Both the position numbers and the translations under genes were made by a program. The notes beneath the pieces were generated by a model. That model worked only from the letters and a program-made list of their open reading frames with translations. It searched no databases and was not told the origin of the DNA. A DNA stretch of 64,000 bases, taken from assembly GCF_030553075.1 (NCBI RefSeq), contig NZ_CP130701.1, positions 2,170,001 through 2,234,000 of the forward strand. Direction: 5' to 3'. Source of the DNA: Halomonas sp. I5-271120 (lineage in GTDB: Bacteria > Pseudomonadota > Gammaproteobacteria > Pseudomonadales > Halomonadaceae). Each line of letters starts with the position of its first letter. Positions within the stretch are counted from its first letter, which is position 1. This document shows, one piece after another, positions 20,147 to 27,849 of the stretch.

Positions 20147-21451
20147 ATGCTCACCCCCAAGCAGATCTTCGTGATAGGCCTCAACGACTTCAATCGTGCC
20201 CGGCTCGAGCAGTTGCCGGGAGCCAAGGGCTGCGAATTCCACGGGATCATCCCGCCCACGGATGTTTACGACACCGAAGTCTTTGATATCGCTGGCATGC
20301 TGTCGCGGGCCGGCGACGAGCTGGACGCCTTCGATGGGCCTATCGACGCCATCATTGGCTACATGGATTTTCCGGTCTCGACCATGCTGCCGATCCTGTG
20401 TCGGCGCTTCGGCACCCGCACCACCAGCCTCGAAAGCCTGCTCAAGTGCGAGCACAAGTTCTGGAGCCGGCTGGTGCAGCGCCAAGTGATTCCCGATGTG
20501 ATTCCCGCCTTCACCGCCATTGATCCATTCGATGATCAGGCGCTGGATACCATTCGTGCGGCGGGTCTCTACTTTCCCTTTTTCCTCAAGCCCATCAAGT
20601 CCTCCGGGTCACGGCTCGGCTTTCGCATCGATAGCCCCGAAGACTTCGCTCACGCCATCGTGCGGCTGCGCGAGGATATCGGCCTGATCGCCACCCCCTT
20701 CAATACTGTGCTCGACCACGCCTTGCTGCCCCCGGAGATCGCTGCGGTAGAAGGTCACTTCTGCATGGCCGAGGAGATCATCGGCGGCTGGCAGTGCACC
20801 GTAGAGGGTTATGTCTTCGAGGGCGAGGTGGTCAGTTACGGCATCGTCGATTCGCTGCGCTATCCCCAGGTGCTGAGCTTCTTCCATTACCGCTACCCGT
20901 CGCAGTTGCCCGCGGATGTGCAGGCGCAGATGAAGGACCTGACCGAGCGGGTGATGACCCATATCGGCTACGACAATGCCGCCTTCAACATCGAGTATTT
21001 CTGGGATGAGGTGCAGAACCGGGTGTGGCTCCTGGAGATCAACACGCGTATCTCCCAGTCCCATTGCGATCTGTTCGAGAAGGTCGATGGCATCAGCAAC
21101 CAGCAGGTGAGCCTGGATCTGGGCCTGGGTCGGCGTCCGGCGATGCCGTATCGTCAGGGTGAATTCCCGATCGCGGCGATGTTCTTCTACCGAGTGTTCT
21201 TCGTCGATGCACGGGTGACTCAGGTGCCCAGCGAGGCGGAGCTTGCTGCGCTCAAGGCCGAGTTCCCCGGCACCCAGATTACCCTGCAGGTCGCGCCTGG
21301 CCAGCAGCTGTCGAGCATGCCCGAGCAGGACGCCTATAGCTTCGCGCTGGCCTGCATATGGATGGGCGGCCAGGACGCCGAAGAGCTGCTGGCGAACTAC
21401 GAAAGCCTGTCATCGCGGCTTAACTTCGCGTTCGAGGACATCGTCGGTTGA
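20147..21451 (+). CDS. ATP-grasp domain enzyme, substrate unknown
   Basis: A 434-residue cytoplasmic protein. The N-terminal part (residues 1-100) is a pre-ATP-grasp fold starting KQIFVIGLNDFNRARLEQL. The grasp core includes LYFPFFLKPIKSSGSRLGFR (ATP-binding Lys) and the metal-binding end VWLLEINTRISQSHCDLFEK, where E and N ligate Mg. These enzymes join a carboxylate to an amine, alcohol or thiol through an acyl phosphate. No partner gene reveals the substrate, but the same-strand CocE/NonD hydrolase gene follows by 192 bases. Carboxylate-amine ligase activity is a family-level inference. Confidence 0.8.
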   Translation: MLTPKQIFVIGLNDFNRARLEQLPGAKGCEFHGIIPPTDVYDTEVFDIAGMLSRAGDELDAFDGPIDAIIGYMDFPVSTMLPILCRRFGTRTTSLESLLKCEHKFWSRLVQRQVIPDVIPAFTAIDPFDDQALDTIRAAGLYFPFFLKPIKSSGSRLGFRIDSPEDFAHAIVRLREDIGLIATPFNTVLDHALLPPEIAAVEGHFCMAEEIIGGWQCTVEGYVFEGEVVSYGIVDSLRYPQVLSFFHYRYPSQLPADVQAQMKDLTERVMTHIGYDNAAFNIEYFWDEVQNRVWLLEINTRISQSHCDLFEKVDGISNQQVSLDLGLGRRPAMPYRQGEFPIAAMFFYRVFFVDARVTQVPSEAELAALKAEFPGTQITLQVAPGQQLSSMPEQDAYSFALACIWMGGQDAEELLANYESLSSRLNFAFEDIVG

Positions 21452-21537
21452 GCCGTTGCGACCCACCGGGCCTTGGTCAGTATCCATTTCTCGGCGACGC
21501 CTCTCGGGAGTCACGCTTGGCCAGAGCGCAGCGCGCG

Positions 21538-21627
21538 CATCAATAGCGAGAACTTAGATAGCAAAGGCTTAGATAGCAGAGGCTTAGATAGCAGAGACTT
21601 AGATAGCAAGAACATAGATGGCAAAAA
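21538..21627 (+). repeat. Six 15-bp tandem repeats in the leader of the CocE/NonD hydrolase gene
   Basis: Six units run from 21538 to 21627, consensus CTTAGATAGCARAGG; four start exactly CTTAGATAGCA. Every core unit contains TAGATAG, giving stop codons. The array ends 16 bases before the ATG at 21644, with GAGAGGGGCG between them as the ribosome site region. Confidence 0.95.
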
Positions 21628-21643
21628 ATAGAGAGGGGCGTTC

Positions 21644-23716
21644 ATGCACATCGTTACCCAGTATCCGCGAGAGGTCTTCGAGGAGGAGACCTGGATTCGT
21701 CTCGCCGATGGCACCCGGCTGGCCGCCCGGATCTGGCGGCCGGTGGATGCTGACAGCGACCCGGTGCCGGCGATTCTCGAGTACTTGCCGTACCGCAAGC
21801 GCGATCTCACTGCGGCCCGCGATGTTCAGACGCATCCCTACTGGGCGGGGCATGGCTATGCCGGTGTGCGAGTCGACATCCGCGGCAGTGGCGAGTCCGA
21901 TGGCGTGCTGACAGATGAATATCTCCAGCAGGAACTGGACGACGGCCTCGAGATTCTTGACTGGCTCGAGCGCCAGCCCTGGTGCACGGGAGATGTCGGC
22001 ATGGTGGGTATCTCCTGGGGGGGGTTCAACGGTCTGCAGATCGCCGCCCTGCGCCCGCCCCAGCTCAAGGCGGTGATTACGCTGTGCTCAACCGATGACC
22101 GCTTCGCCGACGACGTTCACCACATGGGTGGCTGTTTGCTCGGTGACAACCTGTCCTGGGCCTCGACCATGTTCGACGGCAATGCCAGCCCGCCGGACCC
22201 GGCCCTGGTCGGCGATCGCTGGCGCGAGATGTGGCATCAGCGCCTCGATGGTAGCGGGCTGTGGCTTGCTACCTGGCTCGAGCATCAGCGCCGCGATGAC
22301 TACTGGCGCCACGGCTCGGTGTGCGAGGACTTCTCCGCCATCCAGTGCCCGGTCTACGCCATCAGCGGCTGGGCCGACGGCTACTGCAATGCGGTGTTTC
22401 GTCTCTTGGCCGGGCTTAAGGTGCCGCGCAAGGGGCTGGTCGGTCCCTGGGCGCACAAGTATCCCCATCTGGGCATTCCCGGGCCGGCGATCGGATTTCT
22501 GCAGGACGGCCTGCGCTGGTGGGATCACTGGCTCAAGGGCAAGGACACCGGGATCATGGACGAGCCGATGCTGCGGGTCTGGATGCAGGAATCGACGCCG
22601 CCCTCGGCCCGCTACCAGCAGCGCCCCGGTCGCTGGATCGCGGAGCCCGTTTGGCCGTCGCCGAATATCGTCGAGACGCCCTTCCGACTAACGTCGGGCC
22701 ATGATCTCTTGCCCGAAGAGGTGCTGGCCGAACAGGACCCGGTCAAACAAGAGCTTTCCGAACAGGGCCAGGGCGCCGAAGATGCGCCGCTGACGATTCG
22801 CTCGCCGCTCTCGGTGGGCCTCTATGCGGGCAAGTGGTGCTCGTATAATGCGCCTCCCGACCTGCCCCATGACCAGCGTGATGAGGACGGCGGGGCCTTG
22901 ATCTTTCAGACCGCGCGGCTCAAGGCGCCGCTTGAGATCTGTGGCCAACCGGTGGTCGAACTGGATATCTCGGCCGACCAGCCGGTGGCCATGCTGGCGC
23001 TGCGCCTGATCGATGTGGCTGACGATGACAAGGCCACGCGGGTCTCCTACGGGCTGCTCAACCTGACCCATCGGGACAGCAACGAGTCTCCCGAGCCGCT
23101 TACGCCAGGGCGGCGCTATCGGGTGCGTGTGCTGCTCAAGCACATCGCCCAGCAGTTTCCGGTCGGCCATGCCATCCGCCTGTCACTATCGACCAGCTAT
23201 TGGCCGCTGGCCTGGCCGTCACCGCGGCCTGTGCGGGTGACCGTCTATCCCTCGGCGAGCCGCCTTCTCCTGCCCATGCGGGTGCCACGCCCTGCCGAAG
23301 AAGCTGGTCTGCCGTCGTTTGCCGAACCTGAAGGGGCGCCGCCCATTGCCAAGACGCTTATCCAGCCGACTCAGGAGCACTGGCGGGTGATCCGCGACCT
23401 GGCCAATGACACTACGACGCTCGAGGTGATCAACGACGAGGGGACCTATCGTCTCGATGACATCGACATGGAGATTTCGGTGCGGGTCACCGAGCGCTAC
23501 CGTTACGCCTATGGCAGTTATGACAGCGTCAGCGGCTGGACGGAATGGGAGCGCAGCTTTCGTCGCGGCGATTGGCAGGTGCGCACCCTGACGCGCACCC
23601 TGATGACCAGTGATCCCGACAACTTTCGCCTGCGGGCAACCCTCGATGCCTATGAGGGCGATACCCGGGTCTTTGCCAAGAGTTGGGACGAGACGATACC
23701 TAGGGATTTGGTCTAG
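21644..23716 (+). CDS. CocE/NonD family hydrolase (X-Pro dipeptidyl-peptidase/S15-like)
   Basis: A 690-residue protein. The alpha/beta-hydrolase domain carries the nucleophile Ser124 in GISWGGFNG, Asp245 in SGWADGYCNAV and His271 in GPWAHKYP. The C-terminal part from about residue 380 is the jelly-roll X-Pro domain (ADQPVAMLALRLIDV and VGHAIRLSLSTSYWPLAWPS). The family hydrolyses esters or amides (cocaine esterase, glutaryl-acylase, Xaa-Pro peptidase). No signal peptide is visible, so it is probably cytoplasmic. It follows an ATP-grasp gene, and the pair may make and cleave the same amide, which is speculative. Confidence 0.9.
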   Translation: MHIVTQYPREVFEEETWIRLADGTRLAARIWRPVDADSDPVPAILEYLPYRKRDLTAARDVQTHPYWAGHGYAGVRVDIRGSGESDGVLTDEYLQQELDDGLEILDWLERQPWCTGDVGMVGISWGGFNGLQIAALRPPQLKAVITLCSTDDRFADDVHHMGGCLLGDNLSWASTMFDGNASPPDPALVGDRWREMWHQRLDGSGLWLATWLEHQRRDDYWRHGSVCEDFSAIQCPVYAISGWADGYCNAVFRLLAGLKVPRKGLVGPWAHKYPHLGIPGPAIGFLQDGLRWWDHWLKGKDTGIMDEPMLRVWMQESTPPSARYQQRPGRWIAEPVWPSPNIVETPFRLTSGHDLLPEEVLAEQDPVKQELSEQGQGAEDAPLTIRSPLSVGLYAGKWCSYNAPPDLPHDQRDEDGGALIFQTARLKAPLEICGQPVVELDISADQPVAMLALRLIDVADDDKATRVSYGLLNLTHRDSNESPEPLTPGRRYRVRVLLKHIAQQFPVGHAIRLSLSTSYWPLAWPSPRPVRVTVYPSASRLLLPMRVPRPAEEAGLPSFAEPEGAPPIAKTLIQPTQEHWRVIRDLANDTTTLEVINDEGTYRLDDIDMEISVRVTERYRYAYGSYDSVSGWTEWERSFRRGDWQVRTLTRTLMTSDPDNFRLRATLDAYEGDTRVFAKSWDETIPRDLV

Positions 23717-23844
23717 CCTTTGTGTCGGCCTTGCGTCTGACGCCGGCATGGGGAGCCGTCATGGGGCACGTATCGTAAGGTGGTGAAGGCAGTCCCGGGC
23801 AGCCGGTCGTTGAGGAGCTCCCCAGCATGGTGGGAGCGACTCAA

Positions 23845-23949
23845 TGGCGTGAGCGTCGTAGTGGCTTGAGGACCTTAGTGGCTTGAGGATCTTAGTGGCT
23901 TGAGTATCGCTGTGGTTTGAGCATCGTAGTGGCGTGAACGTCGTAGTGG
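23845..23949 (+). repeat. Six 17-bp tandem repeats upstream of the diguanylate cyclase gene
   Basis: Six full units run from 23845 to 23946 plus TGG. They have the pattern TGGCTTGAGGATCTTAG, and the members differ at a few positions (for example TGGCGTGAGCGTCGTAG first and TGGCGTGAACGTCGTAG last). They begin 128 bases after the CocE stop and end about 98 bases before 24047. The rest of the gap 23717-24046 holds no gene that I can support. Confidence 0.95.
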
Positions 23950-24052
23950 TGCCATCTTGATCTGACACCCTGCAGGCTAGTGATATAACACGCTGCAACA
24001 TTCAGGGCTTAGCGCTCAGGGATGAGAAGATAATAATCAAGGCAGGATGGAC

Positions 24053-25690
24053 ATGAGCGAGATCGATTACGCCGCACTGCTGGCGCAGTCGACTGACCTG
24101 ATATGTGCGCTGGGCGCCGAGGGACAAGTGCTAGAGGCGAATCCTGCGTTCATGGCGGCACTCGACAGTGATGATGACACCCTGGTGGGCGCGTCGTTTG
24201 TAGGCCAGCTTCACCCAGATGATGCAGTGCAGTGCCGTGAGGCTCTGGCGACCCTTGGGGCTTGCTCGTTTCTGGCCAGGTTGCGGACCGGCGCAACGGT
24301 ACGCCTGGCTTGGCGCCTCACCCCCTGGGTGGATGGTCGCCGGCTGTGTGTCTCACCGCCGGTGGTCGAGTCGTCACAGGCGTCCAGCATGTTGCTCGCG
24401 CAACTGGCGCGCCATGTGCCTGGGGTCATCTATCAATACCGTATCCGTGCTGATGGCAGCTCTCATTTCCCCTATGCCAGCGAGCGTTTCGAGGAACTCT
24501 TCGGCTTGCCTTATTCCGTCGTCAAGGATGATGCCTCGCCGGTCTTCGCTCGCGCTCATCCCGATGACCTGCCGCATATTCTGGACAGCATCGAACGGGC
24601 CTCTCACGGTCAGCACCCCTGGCACTGCCAGTACCGCTACTACCTTCCTGATGGCCGGCTGCGCTGGCATGAAGGCAACGCCACCCTTAGCCATCAAGTC
24701 GATGGCAGTAGGCTGTGTTACGGCTACATTAGTGACATCACAGAACGGCATGTGCTGGAACGGGCCCTCGAAGAAGAACGCCTGCGGCTTTCCAATATTC
24801 TTGAGGGCACCCACGCTGGGTCCTGGGAATGGAACGTTCAGACCGGTGAGCTGCTCATTAACGCGCGGTGGGCGGAGATCGTCGGCTATTCGCTTGCCGA
24901 ACTCGAGCCGATCAGCTCTGCTACCTGGGAACGGCTGGTCCATCCCGATGACCTGGCCAGAGCGTTCGAGCGCTTGAATGCCCATTTTCACGGCAAGCAT
25001 GAGTTCTATTCTCTTGAGTTCCGCATGCGCCATCGAGACGGACAGTGGGTTTGGGTGCTTGCGCATGGCAAGGTATTCCGCTGGACCCCGGATCATCGAC
25101 CGCAAATGATGGCCGGCATCCACCAGGAGATCGGTGATCGCAAGGATGCCGAAGCCGCCCTGCGGCGACTGGCGACTACAGATTCCCTGACCGGGCTGTG
25201 GAATCGACGCTATTTCATGCAGCAACTGGAGCAGGCCTTCGAACGTTATCAACGCTACGGTCAGTCCGCCGCGGTGATCCTGCTCGATATCGATCACTTC
25301 AAAAACGTCAACGATATCCACGGCCATGCGGCCGGCGACTGTGTCATCCAATATACTGCCGAGGTGTTGACCGCCTGGTGTCGCAACCTGGATATTCCGG
25401 CACGCATTGGCGGCGAGGAATTTGCCTTGTTGCTCACCGATACCGGCGAAAAAGGTGGGCATTCCCTCGCCGAGCGCATTCGTTACGCCCTGGAGGTGCT
25501 TGAGGTGCCCTTTGAAGATATCTCGCTGCGCATGACGGCCAGCTTCGGCATTTCTGCGATGGCCAAGGGAGACCCGTCCCACGAGCAGTGCATGCGCCGC
25601 GCCGACCGGGCGCTATATGCGGCCAAGCACGGTGGCCGCAACCGGGTTAAGGTCGCCAAGGAACGGGCGCCTGGCACGGAGGACGCATGA
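24053..25690 (+). CDS. PAS-PAS-PAS-GGDEF diguanylate cyclase
   Basis: The start is ATG 24053, or ATG 24047 two codons earlier; numbering here counts from 24047. PAS domains lie at about residues 6-110, 125-235 and 250-370 (PHRPQMMAGIHQEIGDRKDA closes the third). The GGDEF domain starts at about 375 (TTDSLTGLWNRRYFMQQL). The active site GGEEF is at residues 455-459 and an I-site RNLD at 446-449, five residues before it, so product feedback is likely. It makes cyclic di-GMP. No membrane helix or EAL domain is present. The stop overlaps the next gene start by four bases (ATGA). Confidence 0.93.
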   Translation: MSEIDYAALLAQSTDLICALGAEGQVLEANPAFMAALDSDDDTLVGASFVGQLHPDDAVQCREALATLGACSFLARLRTGATVRLAWRLTPWVDGRRLCVSPPVVESSQASSMLLAQLARHVPGVIYQYRIRADGSSHFPYASERFEELFGLPYSVVKDDASPVFARAHPDDLPHILDSIERASHGQHPWHCQYRYYLPDGRLRWHEGNATLSHQVDGSRLCYGYISDITERHVLERALEEERLRLSNILEGTHAGSWEWNVQTGELLINARWAEIVGYSLAELEPISSATWERLVHPDDLARAFERLNAHFHGKHEFYSLEFRMRHRDGQWVWVLAHGKVFRWTPDHRPQMMAGIHQEIGDRKDAEAALRRLATTDSLTGLWNRRYFMQQLEQAFERYQRYGQSAAVILLDIDHFKNVNDIHGHAAGDCVIQYTAEVLTAWCRNLDIPARIGGEEFALLLTDTGEKGGHSLAERIRYALEVLEVPFEDISLRMTASFGISAMAKGDPSHEQCMRRADRALYAAKHGGRNRVKVAKERAPGTEDA

Positions 25691-27081
25691 CCTTGGCCTC
25701 GGTGGCCACGCGCCCGTTGTCGACGACGGCATATGCGTCCCGCAAGGAGATCTTCGGCTGGGCGATGTTCGACTTCGCCAACCAGGCCTATACCCTCTTG
25801 ATCATCACGGTGGTGTTCGGCGAGCTGTTCACCACCGTTATCGTCGGCGATCGTGGCGATAATTATCGCTTTGCCAATCTGCTGTGGAGCGCTGCTCTGG
25901 CGCTGAGTTATCTGATGGTAGTGGCCAGCGGGCCTGTCTGCGGTGCCGCCATGGACGTCTCGGCGGCCAAGAAGCGCTTCCTGTTCGTCAGCTATCTGGC
26001 CACCGTTGCCACCACGGCACTGCTTTACTTTGTGGCGCCGGGATTCGTATGGCTCGGGGTCGTGCTGATCGTGCTCTCCAATTACGCCTACTCTATGGGC
26101 GAATCCTTTATCGCGGCCTTTCTGCCGGACCTCGGTCCGCCGGAAGCGCTGGGCCGGATTTCCGGCTTTGGCTGGGCGCTGGGGTATGTCGGCGGTCTGT
26201 TCGCCGCGGGCTTTACGCTGGTAGTGCTGGGCGAAGCCACTGCCGAGAACTTCGACCGCATCCGCTGGGTTGGGCCCTTCGCTGCTGGCTTCTTCCTGAT
26301 CACCGCCATTCCGACCTTCCTCTGGCTTAGGGAGCGTGGCACGCCCCAGCGTCTGCCGCCGGGGCGCGGCTATGCCGGCATCGCCTGGGCGAGGGTCGGT
26401 ACTACGTTTCATGAACTCAGGCGCTTTCGCGACCTGGGTACCTTTCTGGTCTCGCTGGTGTTCTCGATGGCGGGCGTCTACATCATCATTGCCTTCGCCT
26501 TCATCTACGGGGCTCAGGTGATCGGTTGGGACACCACCACGCGCAACCTGATGTTCATCATCGTGCAGATCACTGCCGCCGCCGGGGCGCTGGGGTTCGG
26601 CGTGATTCAGGACCGGCTCGGCGCCAAGCGCACCTATCTGCTGACGCTTGGCCTCTGGGTGCTGGCGATCCTCGCCATCTGGGCCACGCCGGAGTTGACC
26701 GCCTGGCTAAACGCCTATCTGGGCCTTGGCTTGCAGCCTCAACAGCTGTTCCTGGTGGTGGGCTGTCTAGCTGGGCTCAGCTTGGGCTCGAGTCAGTCGG
26801 CAAGCCGCGCCCTGGTAGGGCTTTTGTCACCGTCGCACAAGGCCGCCGAGTTCTTCGGGTTCTGGGGCCTGGCCAACAAGCTCGCTGGCGTGATCGGCAT
26901 CATTGGCCTGGGCCTGCTGCAGTCGGTGGTGGGGCTGAAGGCCTCGATTCTGCTCTGCGCTGCGCTATTCGTGATGGCCATTCTGATCTGTCTGGCCGTC
27001 GATCAGGCTCGCGGGTGTCGCGCCGCTCAGCAGTGGGAGGCCTGCGAGCTTGCGGTTCTTGCTCCGATTAAAGAATCCTGA
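25687..27081 (+). CDS. MFS transporter of the UMF1 (Atg22-like) family
   Basis: A 464-residue membrane protein with about 12 helices. It has the family N-terminus EIFGWAMFDFANQAYTLLII and the central GESFIAAFLPDLGPPEALGR and GFGWALGYVGGLFAAGF. UMF1 proteins resemble the vacuolar amino acid exporter Atg22; bacterial members lack defined substrates. ATG 25687 overlaps the TGA of the diguanylate cyclase gene, so the two are translationally coupled. The last about 15 residues (CELAVLAPIKES) are unusual, and a GGDEF remnant begins in the same frame right after the stop. Confidence 0.88.
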   Translation: MTLASVATRPLSTTAYASRKEIFGWAMFDFANQAYTLLIITVVFGELFTTVIVGDRGDNYRFANLLWSAALALSYLMVVASGPVCGAAMDVSAAKKRFLFVSYLATVATTALLYFVAPGFVWLGVVLIVLSNYAYSMGESFIAAFLPDLGPPEALGRISGFGWALGYVGGLFAAGFTLVVLGEATAENFDRIRWVGPFAAGFFLITAIPTFLWLRERGTPQRLPPGRGYAGIAWARVGTTFHELRRFRDLGTFLVSLVFSMAGVYIIIAFAFIYGAQVIGWDTTTRNLMFIIVQITAAAGALGFGVIQDRLGAKRTYLLTLGLWVLAILAIWATPELTAWLNAYLGLGLQPQQLFLVVGCLAGLSLGSSQSASRALVGLLSPSHKAAEFFGFWGLANKLAGVIGIIGLGLLQSVVGLKASILLCAALFVMAILICLAVDQARGCRAAQQWEACELAVLAPIKES

Positions 27082-27753
27082 CTGGTCGAGCATGAGATCA
27101 CCATCACCGAACGGCTTCACGGGGCCAGCGACGATCTTCCTGATCAGGCGTTCTACGACCCTGATTCTTCGCTGCCCAATAAACTGCTGGGTCAGGAACA
27201 ACTCCAGCGACTGGTCGACGCGGCGCAGGCTGAAGGCCGCAAGGGGGCGCTGGCGGCCGTTCATTTCCTGCACTTCAATGAATTTCTCACTACCTACGGC
27301 CGCGAGGCCTTGAATGAGGCGATACGGCTCTTCGTTGAGCGCCTGCGCTGCCTGGCGGGGCCGGGTGGCCTAGTGTCTCTGCCAGAGAGGGATCGCATTA
27401 TGGTGGCTCGCGCCGACTTCCTTACGAAGGAGGAAACCTGGCGGTGGGCGCAACGGGTGCATGAAGACGTCACCGTTCCGTATTCCGTCGGCGAAGGTCA
27501 GCGCTCGGCGTTGGTGGCCATCGGCGTCTGTGAGTTCGCAGGCGATGTCGCCAGTGCCCACGAGTTGATACGGCGTGCCAACCTCGCCAAGGAGGGATCA
27601 CTTGGTCCGGGTCTGCGCCGTTACGATGCGAGCCTGGAGCAGCAGTCGGTGCCGTGTGGTCTTGGCATCGAGCATATGCAGGGTTTCCTTTGGCACCGCC
27701 CCATGCCGCTGGACGTCCTGCGAGGTGCCCTAAGCGCCGTCTCCGCCCGGTAA
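27082..27753 (+). pseudogene. Decayed PAS/GGDEF domain remnant
   Basis: Reading on in the frame of the MFS gene after its TGA gives about 223 residues with no ATG or GTG start in the first 75 codons. The start resembles a PAS-to-GGDEF link (ITITERLHGASDDL then YDPDSSLPNKLLGQEQL). Later parts follow the GGDEF fold: GALAAVHFLHFNEFLTTYGR, a wrecked active site near GGLVSLPERD, and SALVAIGVCEFAGDVASAHE in place of the usual LTASIGIA region. There is no GGDEF and no RxxD. The best alternative is a short expressed remnant using TTG 27310. Confidence 0.65.
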
Positions 27754-27849
27754 CGCATGGCAAGTGAATGACGTCCTGATGGGGCGTGATCGATGAAAGG
27801 TACTAAAACTGCCTGGTCGCGGCCAAGCTTCCCTTGCTAGCATGGATGA

